Below, piece by piece: positions 44,799 through 53,444 of a stretch of 64,000 nucleotides of DNA. This DNA is from Clostridia bacterium (GTDB lineage: Bacteria; Bacillota; Clostridia; Christensenellales; Aristaeellaceae): NCBI GenBank assembly GCA_017427165.1, contig JAFRTK010000093.1, forward strand, positions 1 through 64,000, written 5' to 3'. The notes under the pieces were generated by a model. The model saw only the letters and a program-made list of their open reading frames with translations, did not search any database and had not been told where the DNA came from. The translations under genes were made by a program, and so were the position numbers. How positions within the stretch are numbered: position 1 is the first letter of the stretch; every line of letters starts with the position of its first letter.

Positions 44799-45491
44799 TT
44801 ATCTGAGGAACACCGGTGCTGTAATCTGTTTCAGGTAGGCTTCCTGCCGGGGAAGGTCAGGGAAAAGCCTGACCCGTTCGGCGGCCCTGTGATTATCATA
44901 CGGAACAGCCAGGATGGTCATTTTCAGCGGGGCAGGCCCCGGCTCTCCCTCCAGGAGCAGCGCGTGGGCGCGGGCGATACCGAGGTTGTTTCCGACACTT
45001 CCGGTGTTCAGCGCGTATCCGCCGATCAGCGGACGGATAAAGGGCGCATGGCTGTCTGCACAGATCAGGCCGCTGGCTTCCGACCTTCCGTCATGGAAAC
45101 GGAAACCTTCCCGGAGCTTGTCATCCGGATCCTCGCTTGTGTACATGGGATCGAGGAATCGCCCGTGGACCAGGCGGAAACGGAACCCGCTGATTTCCAG
45201 CTCATCCTCCAGGGGGAGGGAATCCAGCCACGCAAGCCGTTCCTCGCCGATCTGCCGGATAAAGAACGCGTTGTAATCCGGCTGCTGCCGCAGGACACGA
45301 TCCCAGTTTCCGGCAATCCAGTGGGAACAATGCTCCCTGGCCCAGTCGCAGGTCAGATCGCTGTCCGGGCCTTTCCCGACGGCGTCCCCCAGGAACCAGA
45401 CGTCATCCGGCTGAATCCGGTCCAGTTCCTTTTCCATTGCCTCTGTGGCAACCATATTGCCGTGAAGGTCCGCTAACAGTACGATTTTCAT
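44799..45491 (-). CDS. Metallophosphoesterase (YfcE/MJ0936-like)
   Basis: A 230-aa calcineurin-like phosphoesterase. Metal-binding motifs in order: ADLHGN (8-13), GDAVGKG (~35), GNWD (~61), LVHGR (~109). The usual GHTH motif is replaced by CADSHAPF (~143), which keeps one His. Members hydrolyse phosphodiesters with two metal ions; substrate unknown. AAAGGA lies upstream of the start. Last gene in a seven-gene minus-strand run. Confidence 0.85.
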   Translation of the reverse strand: MKIVLLADLHGNMVATEAMEKELDRIQPDDVWFLGDAVGKGPDSDLTCDWAREHCSHWIAGNWDRVLRQQPDYNAFFIRQIGEERLAWLDSLPLEDELEISGFRFRLVHGRFLDPMYTSEDPDDKLREGFRFHDGRSEASGLICADSHAPFIRPLIGGYALNTGSVGNNLGIARAHALLLEGEPGPAPLKMTILAVPYDNHRAAERVRLFPDLPRQEAYLKQITAPVFLR

Positions 45492-45562
45492 TATCGGATC
45501 ATTCCTTTCTGCAGTGGGATGGGTGCTTCAGTATTTTGCCGAGGATGACCGGGCCTAAACTG

Positions 45563-46087
45563 TCAATCCGCCAGATCAATCCAGTATCTTTCCAGGATTT
45601 CTTTTTCATCCGGTTCGTAAACGGTTGATTCGTATATCCCGCCGTTTTTGAGGATTGTTTTCCGGCTTCCCTCATTATCGCTGAGGCAGGTAATCAACAC
45701 CTTCCTGATTCCCAATTCCCGGCACTTCGGCAGAACGGCTTTCAGCATCTCTGAGGCATATCCTTTCCGGCGCTCGCCCGGTGCAACAGAATAACCGATG
45801 TGACCGCCGAACTTCTCCAGGTAGGGATTGAAATAATGCCGGATCTGGATCATGCCGACAATTTTCCGGTCTTCTTCCCGGACAAACATATACTGTGTAG
45901 CCGGGACAAGGCCTTCGGGGACGGTGGCAGGATCCTTGCAGAGAACTGAATGCCGGATCCAGTCCCGGGGATTGTCCAGACGCCTGAGTGCACCGGTGCC
46001 GTCCATTGAGTCACCATGGTCCAGAAACTCTTTCCGATAAGCGGAAATCTGCTGAGCATATTCCGCTGCAGGCTCAACCAGCATCAT
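45563..46087 (-). CDS. GNAT family N-acetyltransferase
   Basis: A 174-aa acetyltransferase. The acetyl-CoA motif A reads YSVAPGERRKGYASEML (about residues 105-121), followed by VLITCLSDNEGSRKTILKNGG, typical of this GNAT subgroup. It should move an acetyl group from acetyl-CoA to an amine; the acceptor is unknown. ATG at 46087 has GGAGG nine bases upstream. Confidence 0.9.
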   Translation of the reverse strand: MMLVEPAAEYAQQISAYRKEFLDHGDSMDGTGALRRLDNPRDWIRHSVLCKDPATVPEGLVPATQYMFVREEDRKIVGMIQIRHYFNPYLEKFGGHIGYSVAPGERRKGYASEMLKAVLPKCRELGIRKVLITCLSDNEGSRKTILKNGGIYESTVYEPDEKEILERYWIDLAD

Positions 46088-46130
46088 GCTATTTATCCTC
46101 CGTAAACACATATGGCGGCTGTACGCCGAT

Positions 46131-46706
46131 TCAAAAGCTTCCGCCGATCACAATTTCCCAAATCTGCCGGTACCGGTCTTCGAACAATGCTTTGGTCCGG
46201 TCACTCAGGTCATTGTAGTCTTTTTCAAAGGAGTTCTTCATCCATTCCCGGACCTGGCTGAGCGAAATACCATGCTGATTGAACGCAGAATTGAACAGCA
46301 TGGGAATATTGTCAAAATGCGCCAGGATGTCCGCGTCACATACGCACAGTTCTTCCAGGTTTTCGGCATTATGTGCGCTTCTGTGATGCAGTATACAGCC
46401 CAGCACTTTTTCCTTTGTTTCTTCCGGGCATGAAAAACGGTCCAGGATGCGGCTGCCCAGGATTTTCCCGTTCAAGTGATGATCTTTCCGGTCCCCGACC
46501 TTTTCGATCAGGGCAATATCATGCAGCAGCGCACCCAGTGCGACAATTTCCTCATCCGCATGATACTTCTGCGCCAGGCTGACAGCTTCCCGGTACACAA
46601 ACCGGATATGCTCATTCCAGAAGTCATAGTGATCATCCGATTCACTCCTGTATTTTTCGGAACGGTCCATCACATACCGGGTGATTTCGTCAATCAGGCT
46701 GGTCAT
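46131..46706 (-). CDS. HD domain phosphohydrolase
   Basis: A 191-aa HD-superfamily protein. Metal ligands: the HD pair in ALLHDIAL (~60), His-His in KDHHLNG (~76) and CILHHRSAHN (~105), and a late Asp in CVCDADILAHF (~123). Such proteins cut phosphomonoesters or diesters of nucleotides or metabolites. Two ATGs are possible; 46706 has AAGG nine bases upstream, while 46712 is only three bases from it. Confidence 0.85.
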   Translation of the reverse strand: MTSLIDEITRYVMDRSEKYRSESDDHYDFWNEHIRFVYREAVSLAQKYHADEEIVALGALLHDIALIEKVGDRKDHHLNGKILGSRILDRFSCPEETKEKVLGCILHHRSAHNAENLEELCVCDADILAHFDNIPMLFNSAFNQHGISLSQVREWMKNSFEKDYNDLSDRTKALFEDRYRQIWEIVIGGSF

Positions 46707-46759
46707 CCGCATCGTCCTTTCCGTTACCTGTACGCTTACAGCAATCCCTACGGGCCGGT

Positions 46760-47257
46760 TCAGATTCGCTTTCCGAAGATTTCACAGACCAGGGTGCGGG
46801 ATCCGTCCGGATTCAGCATCACATATTCCCAATGGAAGCTGTTTCCGGTTATACCGGAAAAGATCCAGAAGGTGGCTTCCTCATCCAGAACTTTTCCGAC
46901 CAGACGGTTTTCTTCCTTCCGGAAGCAAAGCCTTTTCATGGTTCCCGCGCAGGTGTATACCACATCATAGCATTGCTGATCCCGGTTGAACATGCGCAGG
47001 GAGGATCCGTATTCTGCGTCCGGCTGCGGACTGGCTTCCCGGGTGCTCCGGGAGGGGAAGATGAAGATATCCTGCACTCCGGTTCCGTCCAGAACGCGGC
47101 GGAAGATCCATTCACCCTTGACGTGGCGCTTTTTGCTGTCAAACAGTTCATCATAGTAATCGCAGTCCCAGTCCCCGAGCAGGGGAGAAAACCAGTCGTA
47201 TTCAGCCGGAATCCGGCTGGTTTCCGGGCTGAGCAGCGCATCAGAGAAAGTATCCAT
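46760..47257 (-). CDS. Hypothetical lipocalin-like protein
   Basis: A 165-aa soluble protein with no signal peptide and no named domain that I recognise. It has many beta strands with conserved-looking aromatic residues (LLGDWDCDYYDELFD, KGEWIFRRVLDGTGVQDIFIFPS, FHWEYVMLNPDGSRT), the layout of DUF1579/lipocalin-like ligand-binding barrels. ATG at 47257 follows AAGGAAAGGA. The ATG at 47293 would give 177 aa but lacks a good site. Confidence 0.65.
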   Translation of the reverse strand: MDTFSDALLSPETSRIPAEYDWFSPLLGDWDCDYYDELFDSKKRHVKGEWIFRRVLDGTGVQDIFIFPSRSTREASPQPDAEYGSSLRMFNRDQQCYDVVYTCAGTMKRLCFRKEENRLVGKVLDEEATFWIFSGITGNSFHWEYVMLNPDGSRTLVCEIFGKRI

Positions 47258-47299
47258 GCAGTGATTATTCCTTTCCTTATTTCGGATATTCATCCGGTT

Positions 47300-47956
47300 T
47301 TATACAGCTGCAAGAACCGTATAGGTGCTTTCACCCCATTGCTGCATGATGCGGACATCCCGGAAACCGGCCTTGCGCAGCACATCCATCTCATGCTCAA
47401 CGGTCAGCGGCGTATCATAATGGAAAAACACATCGTCCGGCAGGCTCTGTTCCTGTTTCAGATGTGCCAGGTTCCGGAAGTATTCCTTTTCCAGGTCTTC
47501 GGATTCGGCAAAGTAATCGGTCAGGACAAAGCATCCGTTTTCCTCCAGCGCGGCATGCAGTTTCGTGTACAGCCGCTCCTTCTGCTCCGCCGGGAAATGA
47601 TGCAGGGATTCCACGGAAACGGCGGCATCAAAGGTTTTCTCGCCCAGGGGCTCGTCAAAGTAGGAAGCGTTGATCAGGCGGATATTCCGGTTTCCCAGCT
47701 TGGCTTTCAAGGCCTGCAGCATCGCATCCGACAGATCGATTCCGGTAACGGCAGCATCCGGGCAGAGACGGAAGTATTCTTCCAGCTCCAGGCCGGTACC
47801 GCAGCCCAGGTCCAGGACCCGGCTGCCGGCCGCCCGGGGCAGCAGGGACGCCGTATAGGCATAGAAGCGGGACCCGCCTTCAATATTGGTTCTCATATGT
47901 TCATCATAGCCGTCCACCCGGGCGGCAAAGAAATCATCCATTTTTTCCAGTTTCAT
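47300..47956 (-). CDS. Class I SAM-dependent methyltransferase
   Basis: A 218-aa methyltransferase. The SAM motif I is VLDLGCGTGLEL (residues 47-58), followed by GIDLSDAML (motif post I) and FDAAVSVESLHHF (motif II/III region). The N-terminus MKLEKMDDFFAARVDGYDEHM is common in Bacillota small-molecule methyltransferases. Acceptor unknown. It starts 36 bases after another methyltransferase gene of a different subgroup. Confidence 0.9.
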   Translation of the reverse strand: MKLEKMDDFFAARVDGYDEHMRTNIEGGSRFYAYTASLLPRAAGSRVLDLGCGTGLELEEYFRLCPDAAVTGIDLSDAMLQALKAKLGNRNIRLINASYFDEPLGEKTFDAAVSVESLHHFPAEQKERLYTKLHAALEENGCFVLTDYFAESEDLEKEYFRNLAHLKQEQSLPDDVFFHYDTPLTVEHEMDVLRKAGFRDVRIMQQWGESTYTVLAAV

Positions 47957-47991
47957 TTCTCCAACCTCTTTTTGTTTACTGAATTGCTTTT

Positions 47992-48756
47992 TCAGCCGTT
48001 ATCGGTTTGTGCCGGCTTCCGGCAACGGAAGAAGATAAACTCCGGCCGGTGAATTGTCCCGCCGAACAATGCCGGATACTGCTTCCGCATGTCATCAGAA
48101 ATATGGGCTTCCTGGCACTCCTCAATGATGAATCCCGCACCGATCAGCGCGTTGATCAGGCTGGAGACCGTCCGGTGGTAGCACTCATATCCATTGACGA
48201 CCCAGTCCACCTTCCGGGGACCTTCCAGGCAGTAATTCCGGAGGTTCGCGTACAGGCGTTCCCCTGTTTCCGTGCGGGTATACCGGTCATAAGCCCCGTC
48301 CCACGCGGTTACAATCGGATGGGACATGCTGAAGACGAATTCCGCCCCGGCTTTTACCAGCGTGTGGATTTTCCGCATGAGCCCGGGGAAATCCTCGATA
48401 TAGTCAAAAACCAGGGAGCTGGTAACCAGGTCAAACTGTTCGCCGATTTCCCCGATATCCTCCATGGCCAGCTGCCGATAAGTGATATTATCCGCGCTGT
48501 TATGCTCCCGGGCGTATTCCAGCATCTTTGCGGAAATGTCGATTCCCAGGACAGATTCTGCGCCCATGACGGAATACTGCTTCGCATGCTGGCCCATTCC
48601 GCAACCGATATCCAGAACCGTTTTCCCCTCCAGGGACGGAAGCATTGAAAACAGGATCGGCGTTTCGATGCAGTCATTGAAATTGACCTTATTTCCCCGG
48701 CTGCTCAGGAAATTTTCAAAGAAGGTATCGTTATCGTACACATTCTGCTTTGCCAT
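47992..48756 (-). CDS. Class I SAM-dependent methyltransferase
   Basis: A 254-aa methyltransferase. Motif I VLDIGCGMGQHAKQY (about residues 49-63), GIDISAKMLEYA, then FDLVTSSLVFDYIED. The long C-terminal part (SMSHPIVTAWDGAYDRYT, WVVNGYECYHRTVSSLINAL) matches a widespread Clostridial group of unknown acceptor. ATG at 48756 has GGAGG eight bases upstream. Confidence 0.9.
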   Translation of the reverse strand: MAKQNVYDNDTFFENFLSSRGNKVNFNDCIETPILFSMLPSLEGKTVLDIGCGMGQHAKQYSVMGAESVLGIDISAKMLEYAREHNSADNITYRQLAMEDIGEIGEQFDLVTSSLVFDYIEDFPGLMRKIHTLVKAGAEFVFSMSHPIVTAWDGAYDRYTRTETGERLYANLRNYCLEGPRKVDWVVNGYECYHRTVSSLINALIGAGFIIEECQEAHISDDMRKQYPALFGGTIHRPEFIFFRCRKPAQTDNG

Positions 48757-48788
48757 TATTTCGTCCTCCACTCCATTCCATGTCCGGA

Positions 48789-49376
48789 TCAGGTTTCCGG
48801 GATGAAGCCGAAATCCTCCAGGAAACGCTGAAATGCCTGCTCCCTGTCCCGGGCGGTTTCATAGTACGGCAGGCCGTACTTTTCACATTGCTCCCGGATC
48901 AGGATGCTTTGCTCCACGATGTATTCCGCACCTTCCCGGAGCTCTTCGTCTGATTTCCAGAAGGTATAATCCTTCTCCGTGTCATATTTCTTCTGGATCG
49001 CGAAGCGCTCTTCCGGCGTGACATCGGAAGTGATGAAATACGCAATATCGCAGTTCGCATCGCGAAGGTACCGGTCATAATCCTCCGGAAGGAGCTGGTA
49101 CATATCCAGGACCATCCCCGGCTCAAACTCATCGTATTCCCCGCTGTCGAGCATGGCCCGGACAAAGGGCGCCATTTTGCTGCTGATTACGCGCAGGGTA
49201 TCCATGGAAGACAATCCCTGGTAAGTGCTGACACCGGTTTCGGGAAAGCACTTTTCGAAGCCCGCAATGATGGAATCCATGCTGATATGCTGGAAGCCGT
49301 ACCGGGTGGCCAGGAGATGGGAAACGGTGCTCTTTCCGGCCCTCGGAACGCCGGAAATAATGATATTGTTCTTCAC
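48789..49376 (-). CDS. P-loop kinase-like protein
   Basis: A 195-aa cytosolic protein. Walker A GVPRAGKST (residues 9-17) and the adenylate/shikimate-kinase-like HISMDSII segment (residues 30-37) suggest a small-molecule kinase. No lid or full signature permits a substrate. GTG start has GGAAGGA eight bases upstream. It is first in the minus-strand run 49376-44799, with intergenic gaps of 33-72 bases. Confidence 0.82.
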   Translation of the reverse strand: MKNNIIISGVPRAGKSTVSHLLATRYGFQHISMDSIIAGFEKCFPETGVSTYQGLSSMDTLRVISSKMAPFVRAMLDSGEYDEFEPGMVLDMYQLLPEDYDRYLRDANCDIAYFITSDVTPEERFAIQKKYDTEKDYTFWKSDEELREGAEYIVEQSILIREQCEKYGLPYYETARDREQAFQRFLEDFGFIPET

Positions 49377-49450
49377 GGTATAATCCTTCCTGCAGTTTCA
49401 GGTGCGTACAGCCCGGCCGCCTGCCCGATGCGTACGGCAGTATTACTGAT

Positions 49451-49479
49451 TTTGTATCATACTTTTTATTGAATTGCAA
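49451..49479 (-). promoter_or_regulatory. Possible promoter of the 49376-44799 run
   Basis: On the minus strand TTGCAA (49474-49479), 17 bp, TACAAA (49451-49456); the -10 is poor but the region is locally AT-rich. Confidence 0.4.
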
Positions 49480-49542
49480 ATACCCGGCAGTTTAAAGCCG
49501 AAAGAGATTTTTACAGAAAGCGGATTCATCCGTGCGACACTG

Positions 49543-49578
49543 AAAAACCGGCCGGGGAGCGGAACGCTCCCCGGCCGG
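49543..49578 (-). terminator. Terminator of the MerR gene
   Basis: On the minus strand CCGGCCGGGGAGC pairs with GCTCCCCGGCCGG over 13 bp, followed by TTTTT. Confidence 0.92.
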
Positions 49579-49588
49579 TACGGTGTTG

Positions 49589-50392
49589 TTATTCCACCGG
49601 AAAACATGCTTCCGTGACATATTCATCCGGGTTCTGGGTATCCGCCGGACCGACATGATAGATATTGAACATCGGTCCGCTGATGGTATAACCGTTATCC
49701 CGGATCCAGGCAACCGCTGTCGCATAGGCTTCACCCATCTGCTGGTAGCTGCCCTTTACGACGCAGCTTGCGACTTTGACCGCCGGAAGCGTCTGAAACT
49801 TCACATGCTCGGTATCCTGGTATTTGCCTTTCACCGCCATCGATACCATGATTTCCACATTTTCTTCCTTAAATTCCGGATCCAGGAATTCCGCCACGGC
49901 GTAGCAGGGCTCCGCGGGGACCAGCGGCTGTTTGCATTCGGCCATCATGCCCCAGGCCATGCCTTCATCCTCATACCGGGGGATGACCATGCGCACGGTT
50001 GCCGCGTATCTTTCCGGAATTGTCTTTACTGTTACATCAAAACCCATACTGTTCTCCTTCCTCAGCCTCTTCCGGGCTGAATCCAGGAGCATCAGTTTAT
50101 ACTCCGTTTCCCTGGCCTGGGCCGCCAGTTCCTTCTGCTGCGCGGCCAGGAAGGGTTCGAGTTTATCCCTGTCATCGTAGATTTCCAGGAGACGGATGAT
50201 ATCCGCCAGGGGAAATCCCATGTCCTTCAGCGCGGTAATCCTGCTGATGACAAACAGCTGTTCTTCCCGGTAATAGCGATATCCGGTGAAATGATCAATC
50301 TCTGCCGGTTTCAGCAGACCGATATCGTCATAGTGCCGGAGCATCCTGATGCTTACCCTGGACAATTTTGAAAATTCACCGATCCTGAGCAT
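49589..50392 (-). CDS. MerR family regulator with GyrI-like effector domain
   Basis: A 267-aa BmrR-like activator. The winged helix is LRIGEFSKLSRVSIRMLRHY through TGYRYYREEQL (residues 2-50), followed by the dimerising coiled coil (LEPFLAAQQKELAAQARETEY). The C-terminal ~155 residues form a GyrI-like/SOUL-type ligand pocket (VKTIPERYAATVRM, AEFLDPEF). Such proteins bind bulky hydrophobic or cationic compounds and twist a 19-bp-spacer promoter into action. Its own promoter has exactly that spacing with a dyad, so it autoregulates. ATG at 50392 has GGAGGG seven bases upstream. No efflux gene is adjacent. Confidence 0.92.
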   Translation of the reverse strand: MLRIGEFSKLSRVSIRMLRHYDDIGLLKPAEIDHFTGYRYYREEQLFVISRITALKDMGFPLADIIRLLEIYDDRDKLEPFLAAQQKELAAQARETEYKLMLLDSARKRLRKENSMGFDVTVKTIPERYAATVRMVIPRYEDEGMAWGMMAECKQPLVPAEPCYAVAEFLDPEFKEENVEIMVSMAVKGKYQDTEHVKFQTLPAVKVASCVVKGSYQQMGEAYATAVAWIRDNGYTISGPMFNIYHVGPADTQNPDEYVTEACFPVE

Positions 50393-50432
50393 TTGTTTTC
50401 CCTCCATGGATGGTTTTCCTGAGCTCGCAACC

Positions 50433-50463
50433 AGGATAATCCCTCACATAATGTGAGAGTCAA
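50433..50463 (-). promoter_or_regulatory. MerR-type promoter and operator
   Basis: On the minus strand TTGACT (50458-50463), a 19-bp spacer and TATCCT (50433-50438). The spacer contains the perfect dyad CTCACAT-A-ATGTGAG (50443-50457), the classic geometry activated by MerR proteins. Confidence 0.88.
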
Positions 50464-50535
50464 TACACTTTTTACAAAAATCCGTTTTTCTCTGCCGGCA
50501 TGCCGCATTCCGGATCTTGCCGGGCGGGAATGCGG

Positions 50536-50919
50536 TTATTTCCTTTTCTTCGTGATGATGTAGGACGGCAGTCCTTTCTGACAGCCGTTCTTCTCATAAA
50601 AAGCTTCCACTCCCGGCTGGGAGCCGAAGTACAGCATGGTCGGCGTATGCTCCCTGGCCAGGCGGAGGAGACTGCTTCCCACTCCCTGACGGCGGTATTC
50701 CGGAAGGACGAGCAGTTCCGTGATGGTTCCGAAGAAATAGCCGTCTGTCAGGATGCGCAGGCACCCGACCAGCTTTTCCCCATCCCGGGCGGTGATATTC
50801 AGCGTCCGGGACAGCGCATCCCGGGTTCTTTCCAGGTCATAGTTTCCCGGCCAGATCTGGTTTACAAAGGAAATAAAAGCGGAAACATCCAGGTTTTTAT
50901 CATCTACAATATAATTCAT
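50536..50919 (-). CDS. GNAT family N-acetyltransferase
   Basis: A 127-aa minimal GNAT. Motif A reads LLVLPEYRRQGVGSSLLRLA (about 69-88), and the C-terminal FYEKNGCQKGLPSYI is a usual family end. GGAGG precedes ATG by seven bases. It follows the deaminase-family gene by 28 bases, probably in one transcript. A hairpin (CCGCATTCC with GGAATGCGG) spans its stop codon. Confidence 0.9.
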   Translation of the reverse strand: MNYIVDDKNLDVSAFISFVNQIWPGNYDLERTRDALSRTLNITARDGEKLVGCLRILTDGYFFGTITELLVLPEYRRQGVGSSLLRLAREHTPTMLYFGSQPGVEAFYEKNGCQKGLPSYIITKKRK

Positions 50920-50947
50920 CGTTCATCCTCCGCAGAATTCATCGCGT

Positions 50948-51889
50948 TCAACTGATGCCCGAAAGTCCCCGAAGCCGGATATCATCCAGCTGTTCAGCGG
51001 TCAGCGTTCCGGCCTGGTACAGCAGCAGGTATTCATTTTCGACGGTGCTGTCAAATATCAGCAGATCATCCGTGTTGATCGTTACGGGAACCCCGTTTTC
51101 AACCAGGATCCGGATCGGGTGTGTCCGGTAATCCCGGACAAATCCCAGCTTTACATTGCTGCTCGGGCAGACATTGAGCTGAATGTGATTGTCCGCCAGG
51201 AAACGCATGACTTCCCCGGAAGACGCCGCGTTGATTCCGTGATGAACCTCGGAGAGACCCAGGATTTCAACGGCCTTCCGGACATCCCCTGCGGAGCCGG
51301 TTTCTCCCACATGCATTTTCCGGACAAGCCCGAATTCCTCCGCCTTCCGGTAAAGGGGGACAAAGGCTTCCAGCGGCTGCACATTCTCGCCCGCACAAAT
51401 ATCGATGGCTTTGAAATAGTTGAGGCAGGCATACTGCCCCAGCTTCGCGGTTTCGTCCGCCACATTGCAGGAGGACGGATAGGTGAGTTCCGGTTCAAAA
51501 ACCGTATCGGGGCAGCACGACTGATGAAGCCCTTCGATGATTTCCCGGAAGGCTCCGATCCCGCCGACCTGGTCCACTTCATTGACGCCGAAGTTCAGGA
51601 CCAGCCGCCGGATATTGTTGCGCCGGGCTTCCGCAAACGCGCCTTCCCAGCGGATCAGCATGCATTCGTATCCGTCGCAGAACGGTTTTACGGAGGAACG
51701 GAACCACTGCTGCATTCCGTCCAGGCCGTCCAGTACCCCGTGAAGCCGGGGAATCTCCCGGTTCAGCCGTTTTGCAAGCCACTTCGGCCGGCAGCCTTTG
51801 GTTGAATGGTTATGAAGATCGCTTTTCGGGGCGGCGAGGAGGGCGGCCGTATCGTTTTCCGCCAGTGCCCTGCAGAATTCACTTCCCAT
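50948..51889 (-). CDS. Adenosine deaminase family protein
   Basis: A 313-aa amidohydrolase-fold protein. Metal ligands DLHNH (His26, His28), MHVGETG (~183), HHGINAA (~205) and NTDD (~265) follow the adenosine deaminase order, and LNVCPSSNVKLG is the family signature loop. It should hydrolyse the amino group of adenosine or a related base or nucleoside. Substrate residues differ enough that adenosine is not certain. ATG at 51889 has GGAGG five bases upstream. Confidence 0.85.
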   Translation of the reverse strand: MGSEFCRALAENDTAALLAAPKSDLHNHSTKGCRPKWLAKRLNREIPRLHGVLDGLDGMQQWFRSSVKPFCDGYECMLIRWEGAFAEARRNNIRRLVLNFGVNEVDQVGGIGAFREIIEGLHQSCCPDTVFEPELTYPSSCNVADETAKLGQYACLNYFKAIDICAGENVQPLEAFVPLYRKAEEFGLVRKMHVGETGSAGDVRKAVEILGLSEVHHGINAASSGEVMRFLADNHIQLNVCPSSNVKLGFVRDYRTHPIRILVENGVPVTINTDDLLIFDSTVENEYLLLYQAGTLTAEQLDDIRLRGLSGIS

Positions 51890-51964
51890 GGTTTTCCTCC
51901 CGTCGCAGAATGCGGTTATCTCCCGGATCACAGCCGGTGAAACCCCTCCCGGATTTTGTTCCAA

Positions 51965-51994
51965 ATCATAGCATATCTTTGATCTTCCTGACAA
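51965..51994 (-). promoter_or_regulatory. Promoter of the deaminase / GNAT unit
   Basis: On the minus strand TTGTCA (51989-51994), 18 bp, TATGAT (51965-51970). Confidence 0.7.
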
Positions 51995-52074
51995 GGATTT
52001 CCGCTATAGCAGCCGGAAAGGCAGGGCCTGTGACCGGGCGCAATATATGAATCAAACGGCGCAATAAATGCCGA

Positions 52075-52104
52075 TTGACAACGGGCAGCCGGTTTCGCTA
52101 TATT
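52075..52104 (+). promoter_or_regulatory. Promoter of the esterase gene
   Basis: TTGACA (52075-52080), 18-bp spacer, TATATT (52099-52104), 51 bases before ATG. Confidence 0.8.
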
Positions 52105-52155
52105 GGGCTCAGACAAGTTGTTCGTACCAATTCATCAATGGCGGAGGAAAAGCAT

Positions 52156-53235
52156 ATGAAACAGCAGTGGCCTTTGGATGTAACCGTTTCCTTTGATCCC
52201 TATTTCGGCGAGCCCAGCCGGGACGGCGAACAGGGCGCGGAAGTCCTGCCGGACGGAAAGGTGCATTTCCGGATTATCGCGAAGGACGCGAAGGAGGTTG
52301 TGATCGACCGGTTCGGAACGGTTTTCCCGCTGGAGCCGGCAGGCGACGGCGCATGGGAGGGCACGTTTGACCTCGGTACGGGATTCCTGTACTTCTTCCT
52401 GAAGGTGGACGGCGCGGACGTGCTGTGCCCCTACCTGCCGATCGGGTACGGATGCTGCCGTCCGATGAACTTTGTGGATGTTCCGGTGGCCGATATGGCG
52501 GGATGGGACGACCTGGAGGATGTGGAGCACGGCGGGGTGACCCGGTATTACGTGAAGTCCTCCGTGACCGGCAAGCATGAAATCTGCCTGGTGTATACAC
52601 CCCCGAAGTATGATCCCCAGAAAAAATACCCGGTGCTGTACCTGCAGCACGGATACGGCGAGAATGAAACCGGATGGATCTACCAGGGCCATGCGGGACG
52701 CATTGCCGACCGCCTGCTGGCGGAAGGCAAAATGGAAGAGATGATCATCGTGATGGGCAACGGCATGGTCCGGGGCAAGGACGCGAATGACCGGATGCTG
52801 TTCCCGCAGATTGTGGTGAAGGACCTGATTCCCTTCATCGAAAGCCGCTACAACGTGCTGACTGACAAGTGGCACCGCGCAATGGCCGGTCTGAGCATGG
52901 GCAGCTTCCAGACCAGCATTACGACGCTGACGAACCCGGACCTGTTCGGCTATGCCGGACTGTTCAGCGGATTCCTGCGGGCACCGTGGCCGACCGACGC
53001 GGAACAGCCCCACCTGAAGCTGCTGGAGGATCCGGCGAAATTTAACGAAACATTCCGGGTGTTCTACCGGGCGATGGGCACCGAGGATACCTACTGGGAA
53101 GCCTTTGCCAAGGACGACGCGTTCCTTGAGGGCAAGGGCCTGGACATCACGCGGGAAACCTTCCCGGGCGGCCATGACTGGACCGTATGGCGCCGGTGCA
53201 TCCGCTCCTTCCTGCCGAGGCTGTTCAAGAACTAA
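52156..53235 (+). CDS. CE1-like esterase with N-terminal E-set domain
   Basis: A 359-aa cytosolic protein (no signal peptide). Residues ~10-100 form an immunoglobulin-like/CBM48-type module; residues ~125-355 form an alpha/beta hydrolase of the esterase D / feruloyl esterase type. The nucleophile Ser247 is in AGLSMGSFQ, the His340 in FPGGHDWTVW, and LYLQHGYGENETGW holds the oxyanion side. Related proteins remove acyl groups (acetyl, feruloyl) from plant sugars. Absence of a signal peptide suggests imported oligomers as substrates. ATG at 52156 has GGAGG eight bases upstream. Confidence 0.85.
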   Translation: MKQQWPLDVTVSFDPYFGEPSRDGEQGAEVLPDGKVHFRIIAKDAKEVVIDRFGTVFPLEPAGDGAWEGTFDLGTGFLYFFLKVDGADVLCPYLPIGYGCCRPMNFVDVPVADMAGWDDLEDVEHGGVTRYYVKSSVTGKHEICLVYTPPKYDPQKKYPVLYLQHGYGENETGWIYQGHAGRIADRLLAEGKMEEMIIVMGNGMVRGKDANDRMLFPQIVVKDLIPFIESRYNVLTDKWHRAMAGLSMGSFQTSITTLTNPDLFGYAGLFSGFLRAPWPTDAEQPHLKLLEDPAKFNETFRVFYRAMGTEDTYWEAFAKDDAFLEGKGLDITRETFPGGHDWTVWRRCIRSFLPRLFKN

Positions 53236-53254
53236 GACCGACAGATCAAACAAG

Positions 53255-53303
53255 AAGCTCCCTTCGCTGTGACAGCAAAACTGCGGGCGAAGGGAGCTTT
53301 TTT
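53255..53303 (+). terminator. Terminator of the esterase gene
   Basis: AAGCTCCCTTCGC pairs with GCGAAGGGAGCTT over 13 bp with a 19-base loop, followed by a T-run. Confidence 0.9.
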
Positions 53304-53306
53304 GCC

Positions 53307-53335
53307 TTGTTTATCCACCGGCATTCCTGTATAAT
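53307..53335 (+). promoter_or_regulatory. Promoter of the GH13 gene
   Basis: TTGTTT (53307-53312), 17-bp spacer, TATAAT (53330-53335), about 110 bases before the GTG start. Confidence 0.7.
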
Positions 53336-53444
53336 CAGAACAGAAGGAAAACGTACAGGACAAAACACCGCTGAAAACAACCGGAAGAGGGGACATATAC
53401 AGGACGGGTATGCCGTACCGCCGGATACCGGAGGAGGGACCTGC

